Shown here one piece after another: positions 53,916 through 62,204 of a DNA stretch of 64,000 nucleotides. The notes below the pieces were generated by a model. The model saw nothing but the letters and a program-made list of their open reading frames with translations. It had not been told where the DNA came from and searched no databases. This stretch comes from Actinomycetota bacterium. Its GTDB lineage: Bacteria > Actinomycetota > Acidimicrobiia > Acidimicrobiales > JAMCPL01. Location of the stretch: contig JAMCPL010000027.1 of NCBI GenBank assembly GCA_023379675.1, forward strand, positions 1 to 64,000, read 5' to 3'. Position numbers and translations under genes: made by a program. The stretch's first letter is position 1; every line of letters starts with the position of its first letter.

Positions 53916-54953
53916 ATGGGAAGAAGAGTACTAATTACAGGAGTTGACAAGTTCTGGGGAGGCAGGATGGCGCAGGCGCTGGAACAGGATCCTGACTTCG
54001 ATGTCATCCTGGGAATGGGAACAAAAGAGCCACGGGTCGCCCTCGAAAGGGCAGAGTTCGTCCGCTCGGATCAAGCATACTCCATACTGTCACGGATAGT
54101 ACGGGCAACCCATGTGGATACGATAATACACACCTTCGTAATCACCAACACCTCCGAAGCCAGTAATCGAACCCTTCACGAGACAAATGTGATCGGTACC
54201 ATGAACCTGCTGGCTGCGGCAGGACAGCGCGGCAGTTTGGTTCGGCAAGTGGTGGTGAAGTCGTCCTCCACGGTATACGGAGCCACCGAAAACGACCCAG
54301 TATGGTTCAGGGAGGAGACTCCCCGTTCTAAATCGGTTCGCTCGAGACTGGAGCGGTCCCTGATCGATGTGGAACAGCTTGTAAAGGACTTCGCGGAGGA
54401 CAATCCTGCCACCGTGGTAAGCATGGTCAGATGCGCCAACGTCTTGGGCAGCGAAATCGTCACCCCGCTGAGTTCCAACTTGGCACGTAAATTTGCTCCT
54501 GTAATCGATGGCTTTGATCCGCTGGTGCAATTTGTGCATGAATCTGATGTGGTCGAATGCCTGCTGCACCTCACCAGGAAGCGAATACCCGGCCTGTATA
54601 ACCTGGCAGGTGACGGCAAGATCCCATGGAGCGAAGTGCTCGGAATATGTGGGACCAAGGCCATACGCCTGCCTGCCTATGGAACCATGAATATTGCATC
54701 TATACTGGTACACCTAGGGCTCATCCACTTCACTCCGGAGATGGAACCGTTGCTGCGCTATGGCCGGGGAGTGGACACGACCAGGATCAAGCGCACGGGT
54801 TTCGAACCTCGCTACACGACAGCCGGAACGGTACGAAACTTCATCAAGGCGATGAGACTGGCGCGGAACATGGGAAAGGAACCGCCATCTTATACCTTCG
54901 AGCAGGACATAGAACAGTTCTTCCGCCACTCTCCGGCCGTCGTGAGGAGCTGA
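53916..54953 (+). CDS. NAD-dependent epimerase/dehydratase-family protein
   Basis: 345 residues, extended short-chain dehydrogenase fold. Nucleotide-binding site is VLITGVDKFWGGRMAQAL (an altered TGxxGxxG), with NVIGTMNLLAAAG, SSSTVYGAT and a downstream C-terminal helix. The usual YxxxK catalytic Tyr-Lys pair is not clearly visible where expected (SRLERSLIDVEQ replaces it), so activity as a sugar epimerase is uncertain. Follows the acyltransferase gene by 14 nt and precedes the riboflavin synthase gene by 24 nt, on the same strand. Confidence 0.8.
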   Translation: MGRRVLITGVDKFWGGRMAQALEQDPDFDVILGMGTKEPRVALERAEFVRSDQAYSILSRIVRATHVDTIIHTFVITNTSEASNRTLHETNVIGTMNLLAAAGQRGSLVRQVVVKSSSTVYGATENDPVWFREETPRSKSVRSRLERSLIDVEQLVKDFAEDNPATVVSMVRCANVLGSEIVTPLSSNLARKFAPVIDGFDPLVQFVHESDVVECLLHLTRKRIPGLYNLAGDGKIPWSEVLGICGTKAIRLPAYGTMNIASILVHLGLIHFTPEMEPLLRYGRGVDTTRIKRTGFEPRYTTAGTVRNFIKAMRLARNMGKEPPSYTFEQDIEQFFRHSPAVVRS

Positions 54954-54977
54954 GAATACCTTGACCATGGAGACGTC

Positions 54978-55454
54978 GTGGATCATATAGGGGTGGTAGA
55001 CACCATGTTCGCTCGCGTCGACATGGCTGCAGAGGCAATGGACGAGTTGCGCTCATGCGATGGATACGGCAGTAAGTTTGAGGTGGTCCATAGAACCGTG
55101 CCCGGCTTCAAAGATCTGGGGGTCGAATGCAAGCGCCTGATCGACCTGCACGGGTGCAATATGGTCATTGCCATCGGCATGGCCGGGAGCGCCCCTGTGG
55201 ATCAAATCTGCGCTCATGAAGCCAGCCAGGCCATTATGCTGGCGCAACTACTGACAAATACCCATGTGCTCGAAGTTTTCGTATACGAAAACGAGGCCGA
55301 TGATCCATCGAAGCTCGCGGAAATCTGCAGGCAACGCGCCCGCAAACATGCACGCAACGCCTACTGGCTTCTCTACGATCCGGATCAGCTGGCACAGAGG
55401 GCAGGACAGGGCATCCGTCAAGGGGCTGCCGATGCAGGTCCATTGCCTGCTTAG
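54978..55454 (+). CDS. ribC: Archaeal-type riboflavin synthase
   Basis: 158 residues. Joins two 6,7-dimethyl-8-ribityllumazine molecules to make riboflavin. The sequence is of the archaeal type, related to lumazine synthase rather than to the bacterial RibE: VVDTMFARVDMA near the N-terminus, RTVPGFKDLGVECKRL, GMAGSAPVDQICAHEAS, MLAQLLTNTHVLEVFVYENE, and RQRARKHARNAYWLLYDP with RAGQGIRQG at the end. Length is normal for the archaeal enzyme. GTG 54978 is preceded by GGAGA; a GTG five codons later is possible. The stop codon lies within a 36-nt imperfect duplication. Confidence 0.87.
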   Translation: MDHIGVVDTMFARVDMAAEAMDELRSCDGYGSKFEVVHRTVPGFKDLGVECKRLIDLHGCNMVIAIGMAGSAPVDQICAHEASQAIMLAQLLTNTHVLEVFVYENEADDPSKLAEICRQRARKHARNAYWLLYDPDQLAQRAGQGIRQGAADAGPLPA

Positions 55455-55515
55455 GACATTACCGGTGCAGGACATCATCTAGCTGCTTAGGAGACCTCCG
55501 GCGCAGGATATGCTG
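55447..55515 (+). repeat. 36-nt imperfect duplication of the riboflavin synthase gene end
   Basis: CTGCTTAGGA begins both copies (55447 and 55483), and the following bases (ACCGGTGCAGGA against TCCGGCGCAGGA) remain similar. The first copy contains the ribC stop codon. A further 16-nt repeat starting TGTCGTGC follows at 55530 and 55546. Confidence 0.7.
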
Positions 55516-55630
55516 ATACGGAATATTTGTGTCGTGCAATATTCATGTCGTGCGATATCAACGTCATGCCATGCTCCGAGCGCCATTCCTAAATGGGCTC
55601 TTGACCTGCTGAGTGTACGCACCGGTCAGA

Positions 55631-57568
55631 TCAGTAGCCAAGCTCTATGCTCTTCGATGTTTCCCTGGATTGCTCTGGAGCCATATGCAGCCTCAACCTG
55701 GTCTGGCGAACCATTCTCTCTAGATCATTGGTCTCAGCCAACCGCGCCAAGGAAGGCCTGGCCGCACTCGGCCCATCATCGGCATGCGCATAATCGTGTG
55801 TTTTGCCACCATATACCGGGCCACTTACCGCGTCTCTTGCAGAACCTGGCATATGGCCACTATTGGAACATCCATAAAGGCCGGTAGCATGAATATCCAT
55901 ATGCCTGCAGCCTTCCACCGGCCATCGCTCAGCATAGGTTTGGATGCTCTCCCTCGTCCTCGTCCAGACAGCCAGTTCGACGGGATGAGCAGGCTGTGGC
56001 CCGATCCTCTCAATCCAACTCTTCACGACATCTGCAGACGCTACATCTACGGATCGCACAGGCGATCCTGCGACCCTGCCTACTCCATCCTCAGGACTCC
56101 GTCCGGTACCTTGTACCTCGAGATGCTTACCGTAGCCGGCAATGGTTTGCTCCACCAGGATGGCCTTCTGACGAGTAAAAGCGCTCTTTACCGAATGCAG
56201 TTCATGGCGCTCTTCACGTACGCCCACTTGCATTTTCGTACCCGTGCCGTCCAGCACTGAATCCACCGCTTGCTCGATCTGCCCTGAGGGTGCCCCGCAA
56301 GCCAATGCCCCGCTCCAGGCCCGCACAAGCTCCCTGCGACATACCGGTACACCTCTCTCCACGAGGGAGTCTAGGGCACGCATCCCAGCTTCTATGATCC
56401 TATCCGCGCTCTCCCCTACATCCTGCGAAGGCTGCGGAGACCTGTCCAACACCCCTTCCAGTTGCTTGGGTCCAAGTCCTCTGTGGATGGCGCGTTCCCT
56501 CCATGCAACAACCATGTCGTCTGCCGATATGGACAGATCCTTATCCGATCGAGTGGCCATTCCTGCGACATGTTGAGCACGAGACGACATGCCTGCACTG
56601 AGTCCGATAGATCTCAGGTGGTCGTAAATCTGTGCCCGCCGTGTTGAGAACTCTTCTATCACGTCTCGCGAAATACCCTTGATGTCAGCTCTTCCTCTCA
56701 CCGGCGCGTTCCACTCCACCCCAAGGCTGCTCGCCAGCTCGTAGCGCAACACTGCATGATAGAGTGCGTCTGCAGCACTCCTGTGCGCATAAAGCCCTCG
56801 CCCATCCAGTGCAGACCAATCCAGCGCAGACCAATCCAGCGCACTGGCCTGGACACCGCTCGGCCTGCCATGAGCGTCCGGCAGGATGAAGCCGGCGCCA
56901 GACCCGTTGGCAGGTTCTCCACCGCCGTAGCCATCCAGGCCTATACCCGTGGCGTCGCCGACTTCGATATCCGTATCCGCGTCCCTGACCTTGACGGTTC
57001 CGCTGAATCCGATATTGGCCACCACCGAATGTGTATGCAGATGCGGATCGAGCGCGCGGGATGTCCTGTGCAGGAAGCTTGCCCCCAGCGCGCCACCCGT
57101 GGGAAGAACCACCCTGCCTGCATTAGCCTCCAGCGACTCATCGGACCCAATATGATCGGGAAAACTCTTACCGGAACCAACTTGCCGCCGTACAGCCAAA
57201 CCATGTTCCTCCAGGTAAGAAAACGCCTCTGAAGCCGCACGGACGTGTCCTGACACGACCCGCTCCGCAACCTCGCTATCTCCCAGGGTGGCCAGCAGGC
57301 TGACCGATTTCGGTGCGCAAAAAGTAAGGTCGAACCCTGCGACCTTTACCCTTCCCTGGTTCACCGAGAGATTCTCGCCACCGAAAGGATCACGGCCGGA
57401 CAACACCAGTCGCCATTCTTCGGGTGTTATGGTACCCGCCAGTCCAAAGACTGCCATACCGCGCCCTGTCCATGACCCCACTGGCTCCACCTGCCTGTTC
57501 CCCAGCATGCCAGTAGGCAACAGGTAATAGTCAGCTCTGCCATAACCCAGTTTCGATAGCCGTAGCAC
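55631..57568 (-). CDS. MobF-family (TrwC-like) relaxase without helicase domain
   Basis: 645 residues. GTG 57568 follows GGAGGT at 6 nt; the upstream open frame to 57622 lacks a site. The N-terminal relaxase domain has the tyrosines of GYGRADYYL, then LTFCAPKSVSLLATLGD, and the metal-binding HRTSRALDPHLHTHSVVAN. After about residue 270 there is a helical linker region (RRELVRAWSGALACG) like that preceding the RecD-type helicase in TrwC. The helicase itself is missing: the frame stops soon after. A 15-nt repeat codes for SALDWSALDWSALD near residue 270. No type IV secretion gene or oriT was seen nearby. It could nick DNA without unwinding, or be a remnant. Confidence 0.85.
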   Translation of the reverse strand: MLRLSKLGYGRADYYLLPTGMLGNRQVEPVGSWTGRGMAVFGLAGTITPEEWRLVLSGRDPFGGENLSVNQGRVKVAGFDLTFCAPKSVSLLATLGDSEVAERVVSGHVRAASEAFSYLEEHGLAVRRQVGSGKSFPDHIGSDESLEANAGRVVLPTGGALGASFLHRTSRALDPHLHTHSVVANIGFSGTVKVRDADTDIEVGDATGIGLDGYGGGEPANGSGAGFILPDAHGRPSGVQASALDWSALDWSALDGRGLYAHRSAADALYHAVLRYELASSLGVEWNAPVRGRADIKGISRDVIEEFSTRRAQIYDHLRSIGLSAGMSSRAQHVAGMATRSDKDLSISADDMVVAWRERAIHRGLGPKQLEGVLDRSPQPSQDVGESADRIIEAGMRALDSLVERGVPVCRRELVRAWSGALACGAPSGQIEQAVDSVLDGTGTKMQVGVREERHELHSVKSAFTRQKAILVEQTIAGYGKHLEVQGTGRSPEDGVGRVAGSPVRSVDVASADVVKSWIERIGPQPAHPVELAVWTRTRESIQTYAERWPVEGCRHMDIHATGLYGCSNSGHMPGSARDAVSGPVYGGKTHDYAHADDGPSAARPSLARLAETNDLERMVRQTRLRLHMAPEQSRETSKSIELGY

Positions 57569-57712
57569 CCTTGGACCTCCAGGATGCATAGTAGCATATC
57601 GATCTGTCCCATGCACTTTCATGATGTTACATGATTAACTGCACAACTGTAGTGATACAGCATCCGCCCCTCGAGCCCGCCCTTGATGAGGGAGGAACGT
57701 AACGACCGCTGA

Positions 57713-58690
57713 TTATCCAGAAATGTAGCGGTCCAGCACCCTTTGGGCTGCCTTGTGGCCCAATCCTATAAGTTCCGGCGGTTCGACCACTTCGGCATGA
57801 CCTCCCAACTGCAGGAGCAGCCTTTCCAGGAACACCTGGCTTCCTGCATAAATCGTTACCATGAGGCTGCCGCCCTCCCTCTCTTCGATGGATTGGAGTG
57901 GGTATGATTCAAGTACCGACCTCACTCCAGGCTGCACCAGCAGTGTCACCACCATGGAGTCAGGTGACGTAGCAAGCGGCTCCACAAAAGTACCGGCAGT
58001 ATTATCGAATGGCACTCCCGCCTGTAGCCCATGAAGGCCCTGGCAGGCAGGTTCTCCGGTCAGCTGTGCAGCATGTATCCTGGACACCCTGAAACGCCTG
58101 GGACCGATGACCAGATGGCAGAACGCGTCCAGATACCATTGACCCTCGATAGACGACAGCGCCACTGGATCAATCGTGCGACTGGACATCTCGTCTCGCG
58201 AAAACGAATAATACTCGATAGTGACCTGCTCCATCTTCGCGAGAGCTTCCCCGAGTACACCGGTCAGGGCAGGTGAAGTTTCGACACGTGCTCGAAGAGC
58301 GGTGGACTTCTCCCCAATCGCTCCCTCCAGCTTCTCCAGAACACCAGCAAGCACATCATGGTCTTCCATGGCCGGCAAGGACAGCATGGCCCTTGCCATG
58401 AGGATGAAGTCGAGCGCATCCTGGTGAGTAAGCCGGCGCGGGCGCAGCAAACCCAGGCCAGGATTAGCCGATACCTGGTCGCCATCCACGACGATCTCCA
58501 GTAGCTGGTCAGGCGTGTACGGAGGCAGGCCGCAGCAGGCCGCCATTTCCAGGTCAGATATCAGCTCCTCTTCGTCCACCTCAAACTTCGTGGCAAGCTC
58601 GGAGATTGGCATGGAACCTTTGCTCACAAGCGCCATCATTATCGCAAACAGCCGCGTAAAGCGGGGTCCTGCCGCCGGGCGCGGGCTCAC
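57713..58690 (-). CDS. pafC: WYL-domain transcriptional regulator, PafC-like
   Basis: 325 residues. N-terminal winged helix (FTRLFAIMMALVSKGSMPIS, ATKFEVDEEELISDLE) followed by a WYL domain (IDPVALSSIEGQWYLDAFCH, LGPRRFRVSRIHAA-like RFRVSRIH) and a C-terminal WCX-type domain. PafB and PafC together activate the LexA-independent DNA-damage response in mycobacteria. The start overlaps the end of the upstream WYL gene by 4 nt. No pafA, tatA or tatC neighbours in this window. Confidence 0.82.
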   Translation of the reverse strand: MSPRPAAGPRFTRLFAIMMALVSKGSMPISELATKFEVDEEELISDLEMAACCGLPPYTPDQLLEIVVDGDQVSANPGLGLLRPRRLTHQDALDFILMARAMLSLPAMEDHDVLAGVLEKLEGAIGEKSTALRARVETSPALTGVLGEALAKMEQVTIEYYSFSRDEMSSRTIDPVALSSIEGQWYLDAFCHLVIGPRRFRVSRIHAAQLTGEPACQGLHGLQAGVPFDNTAGTFVEPLATSPDSMVVTLLVQPGVRSVLESYPLQSIEEREGGSLMVTIYAGSQVFLERLLLQLGGHAEVVEPPELIGLGHKAAQRVLDRYISG

Positions 58691-59652
58691 TGTGGAACCG
58701 GCCTCTTCCCCGCCGCCTGCCCGGACATAGAGCGGAGCCTTGCCACCAGTCCATCAGTCACCTCGGGAGGATCAATGATCTCTGCGTGCACACCCATGGA
58801 GAGAACCCACGAATACAGCGCCTCAATATTGACTACGTCCAGAGAAAACACGGTACCGCCTTGAAGTCGCTCAATGACTTTTTCCATACCCAGGTCAAGC
58901 TCGACCTCTGAAGCCATCGGATAATCCACCAGCACTTTCACCTTGACAGGTTCACCCTCACCCATCATCCACACAAAATCGGCACCGTCACCCACTTGCA
59001 TGCCGGCCTGCATGCCAGCCTGATCTTCATGCTCCTCATCCAGCCTGGTTCCAAACGTGATCTCTCCCTCAATGCGATCCAGCCGGAAGGTACGGCGAGA
59101 GTGCTTATCCATATCCCAGGCCACAAGATACCAGTGGCCCTTCACAAAATTCAGCGTTCCCGGCATTACACGCCGAGCCTTGCCTTGATAGCTGAATATG
59201 GTAGGTCGCTTTGTCACGATACCCTTGTAAAGTGCGTTCAATCCTGCCCCTGCAGGCAAACTCACGACAAGGTGTGCAAAGGATGGCGAGCTGTAACGCA
59301 AGATACTATTATCGGGCTGCGACTTTACAGCCGCCAGTACCATGCTCAGCACAACCTGCTCGTTTGGTGTAAGTCCAGGGTCCTCTATAAAGTAATTCTC
59401 CTGCTTGATGCGGTACCCGAGCCTTGATGGATCCTCAGTCAAGGGCTCAGTACTTACCGGGATGCCTTCAGCATTCAACAGGTCCCGGTCTCTCTCGAAT
59501 GCCTGTCGCCTAGCTTCGATGCCTGTAGGATACCCAGGTACCTGATCGGCTATATTCTGTAAAGTAAGCGGGTGCCTCGTGTTGCTCAGAAGCAGCGTCA
59601 GATCGATCAATCTCTCCACACGGTCTATCTTGCCGGAACCGGTGGCCACCAC
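58687..59652 (-). CDS. pafB: WYL-domain transcriptional regulator, PafB-like
   Basis: 321 residues. HTH region KIDRVERLIDLTLLLSNTRHPLTL; WYL domain with LNFVKGHWYLVAWDMDKHSRRTFRLDRI around residues 160-195; C-terminal WCX domain (VDYPMASEVELDLGME). Begins 1 nt after the pth stop (GTG 59652) and overlaps the PafC-like gene by 4 nt. It contains a 12-nt tandem repeat coding AGMQAGMQ. Likely forms a heterodimer with the downstream protein. Confidence 0.85.
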   Translation of the reverse strand: MVATGSGKIDRVERLIDLTLLLSNTRHPLTLQNIADQVPGYPTGIEARRQAFERDRDLLNAEGIPVSTEPLTEDPSRLGYRIKQENYFIEDPGLTPNEQVVLSMVLAAVKSQPDNSILRYSSPSFAHLVVSLPAGAGLNALYKGIVTKRPTIFSYQGKARRVMPGTLNFVKGHWYLVAWDMDKHSRRTFRLDRIEGEITFGTRLDEEHEDQAGMQAGMQVGDGADFVWMMGEGEPVKVKVLVDYPMASEVELDLGMEKVIERLQGGTVFSLDVVNIEALYSWVLSMGVHAEIIDPPEVTDGLVARLRSMSGQAAGKRPVPQ

Positions 59653-59653
59653 G

Positions 59654-60226
59654 TCAATTATACATCCTCATGGCAGCATCCACCCCCTGGGAAAGGATGA
59701 CCTCCAACGCGTCGGCAGCAATACGGATTCCATCATCAAACTCGCGTCTGTGCACACCACGAGGCATGGAAAGCACGTAACCGGCGCCGGCTCCCCTGCT
59801 CCTCGGCTTTCCTATGCCTATCCTCACCCTCGTAAAGTCACTCGTATGCAAGTGCGCCTGGATGGACAGTATCCCATTGTGGCCGGCAGCGCCACCCCCC
59901 ACGCTGATCTTCATCCTGCCTGGCTCTATGTCCATCTCGTCGTGTACCACGACGAGCGATGAGAAGTCATCCAGCACACACCTCCTTATGATAGAACGTA
60001 CTGCGATCCCAGACTCGTTCATGTACACAAGGGGAACTGCCAGAAGCACCGACCGGTCCGCCTCTTGGCCAGATGTATTTACCTGCGTGCCCGCAACCCT
60101 GCATTTCGCGGCACGATCTCTTTTCAGCTCCACGCCCAAACGTGTAGCCAGCATCTCTACGGCCAGGGCGCCAGCATTGTGCCTAGTGCCCTCGAACTCG
60201 ACGCCGGGATTATTGAGCCCCACCAC
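59654..60226 (-). CDS. pth: Peptidyl-tRNA hydrolase
   Basis: 190 residues, normal length. Releases tRNA from prematurely dropped peptidyl-tRNA. Catalytic residues are present: EGTRHNAG (His), the Asn of GLNNPG (usual GLGNPG has Gly at the preceding position), VVHDEMDIEPGRMKI (Asp), and GHNGILSI (Asn). GTG 60226 gives VGLNNPG at the very N-terminus; a longer start (CTG 60280) would restore the usual strand before it. It lies between rplY and pafB. Confidence 0.93.
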   Translation of the reverse strand: MVGLNNPGVEFEGTRHNAGALAVEMLATRLGVELKRDRAAKCRVAGTQVNTSGQEADRSVLLAVPLVYMNESGIAVRSIIRRCVLDDFSSLVVVHDEMDIEPGRMKISVGGGAAGHNGILSIQAHLHTSDFTRVRIGIGKPRSRGAGAGYVLSMPRGVHRREFDDGIRIAADALEVILSQGVDAAMRMYN

Positions 60227-60383
60227 TATTACGGTCGGGCAAGCGCCGGCATCGCCACTGGACTTCTTGAAACGGTTCAGGGCACTCTATCCATGCAGGC
60301 GTGCCGGTGCCGGCAGGTTTGAAGATTGTAGGGAATGCCTACCGGGTATCCCGAGAAGGCCCTGCCACGACCACATACCTGCT

Positions 60384-61037
60384 TTACCTGTCAGAGCTGT
60401 CGCTGCCGGACGTACCAGCCTCCGCCCCACCGCCGGGTTCCGCCCCACCCTCGCCTTCCTCTGCGCCGGCATCGCGCACTCCTTTCGGTACCATGCCGGC
60501 AACGACTAGAGCGTCAGGATCGTTCTCCACCTCGACGCCAGGCGGTACATTTATATCAGCCACCCTTAGGGCTCCGCCGGCAGGCAGGGAGGTAATATCC
60601 AGCTCCAAGGAGTGCGGGATCGAACCGGGTAAAGCTACTACGGTGACGCTAAAGAGCTGCTGGTCCACAATGCCGCCCGCCATCTGCAGATGCGATGCAT
60701 GCCCCGTCAAGGTCAGCGGTACCTCCACCGTCACCGGCTTGTCGGGATCGGTCACCTGGAAATCTATATGGATAGCGGTACCTTTAACCGGATGGCGCTG
60801 TATGTCTTTTGCCATCGCCGTATAGAATATCCCATCGACCTCCAGGCGCAGTAGCGCGTTCAAACCGGCCTCTCCCTGCAAAGCGGTCCTGAGCGCTTTT
60901 GCATCCACATGCAACGCGTACGGACCCACGTCACGCCCGTAGAGTACCCCTGGAATCTTGCCTTCCCTGCGAAGTCGACGGCTCGATCTGCTGCCTGTTT
61001 CCCTACCTGTCTCTGCTATCAAGGTTGTTTCAGCCAT
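60384..61037 (-). CDS. rplY: Ribosomal protein bL25 (general stress protein CTC type)
   Basis: 217 residues. An N-terminal 5S-rRNA-binding L25 domain (RLRREGKIPGVLYGRD at about 20-36, MAKDIQRHPVKG) is joined to the TL5/CTC beta-rich C-terminal domain (VEVPLTLTGHASHLQMAGG, PGVEVENDPDALVV). The last 35 residues are Glu/Gly/Ala/Ser-rich. Lies between prs and pth, the arrangement found in many bacteria. Confidence 0.93.
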   Translation of the reverse strand: MAETTLIAETGRETGSRSSRRLRREGKIPGVLYGRDVGPYALHVDAKALRTALQGEAGLNALLRLEVDGIFYTAMAKDIQRHPVKGTAIHIDFQVTDPDKPVTVEVPLTLTGHASHLQMAGGIVDQQLFSVTVVALPGSIPHSLELDITSLPAGGALRVADINVPPGVEVENDPDALVVAGMVPKGVRDAGAEEGEGGAEPGGGAEAGTSGSDSSDR

Positions 61038-61172
61038 AGTGTCAGCTATATTAGCTCAAAATCGATCACGCTCGATACGCCCCCGCTCGCCGCCGAAACA
61101 TAAACATCTAGTGTAGTGTCCCGTAAATGACAGTTCCAAGCAACCTCCGGAAGTGAAACGACGCCCCGACCG

Positions 61173-62147
61173 TTACAGTGCGAGGTTGTCACCACCAAAG
61201 ATCTCGGAAACGGACGTATCCTGGAATACCGCCTCGATGGCATCTGCAATCAGCTTGGCTACAGACACTACACGCACCTTGGATATCATTTTTTCGTCAG
61301 AAATCGGAAGGGTATTGGTCACCACCACCTTCGATATGACGGACTTCTCTAAGCGTTGCATAGCCGGATCTGAGAGCACAGGATGAGTGGCCATCGCCCA
61401 TACTTCGCCAGCACCGCGGTCCACCAGCAACTCCGCAGCGGCGCAGATCGTGCCAGCAGTGTCAATCATGTCATCTACAACCACGCACCTGCGACCCTCC
61501 ACCTCGCCCACCACCTGTAGCGCCTCGACTTCGTTGACAGAACCCCTTGGCCGTCGCTTATGCACGACCGCCAGATCAGCACCAAGATGCTGCCCGTAGC
61601 GTTCCGCGACCTTCACCCTCCCCGCATCCGGTGCGACGACAACAAGCCCGTCACCGTCGAGCCGTCGCAACTCCGCCTCCAGGACAGGCAGAGCAGTCAG
61701 GTGATCAAACGGGATGTCGAAGAATCCCTGGATCTGCCCCGAGTGAAGGTCTACGCTGACAACACGATCTGCACCTGCACGCTGCAGCATATCGGCAACC
61801 AGTTTGGCAGTGATCGGTTCGCGCCCAGCCGACTTACGGTCCTGCCTCGAGTATCCGTAATAAGGGCAGATGGCAGTGATATGCTTGGCAGATGCCCGCT
61901 TAGCTGCATCTATCATGATCAGTTGCTCCATCAGCGAGTCGTTCACGTTCCTGCTGTGCGTCTGTATGATGAACACATCCGTACCGCGCATGGAAGACGC
62001 GTACCGGCAATGCATTTCACCATTGGCAAACTCCCTGAGATGCGCCTCGAGGAGTTCCACGCCCATATTTCGCGCCACCTCTGCAGCCAGCACAGGGTGG
62101 GAACGACCGCTCACCAATGCAAGCCGACGACGAGATACTAATTCCAC
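61173..62147 (-). CDS. prs: Ribose-phosphate pyrophosphokinase
   Basis: 324 residues. Makes PRPP from ribose 5-phosphate and ATP. Family blocks are all present: LREFANGEMHCRYASSMRG, YYGYSRQDRKSAGREPITAKL (the flexible loop and ATP-binding), SVDLHSGQIQGFFDIPFDHL, and VVVDDMIDTAGT (PRPP loop). Start is GTG 62147, without a good ribosome binding site. Heads the run prs-rplY-pth-pafB-pafC. Confidence 0.96.
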   Translation of the reverse strand: MELVSRRRLALVSGRSHPVLAAEVARNMGVELLEAHLREFANGEMHCRYASSMRGTDVFIIQTHSRNVNDSLMEQLIMIDAAKRASAKHITAICPYYGYSRQDRKSAGREPITAKLVADMLQRAGADRVVSVDLHSGQIQGFFDIPFDHLTALPVLEAELRRLDGDGLVVVAPDAGRVKVAERYGQHLGADLAVVHKRRPRGSVNEVEALQVVGEVEGRRCVVVDDMIDTAGTICAAAELLVDRGAGEVWAMATHPVLSDPAMQRLEKSVISKVVVTNTLPISDEKMISKVRVVSVAKLIADAIEAVFQDTSVSEIFGGDNLAL

Positions 62148-62204
62148 ACCGAAGAGGTTAGCAGATAACGTGGCGGCGCAACAGGTGAGCTGAACTGCCG
62201 ACCA

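Noticed and set aside
57569-57712. oriT next to the relaxase gene
   Set aside because: No convincing inverted repeat with a nick-like site was found, and no helper genes support it.
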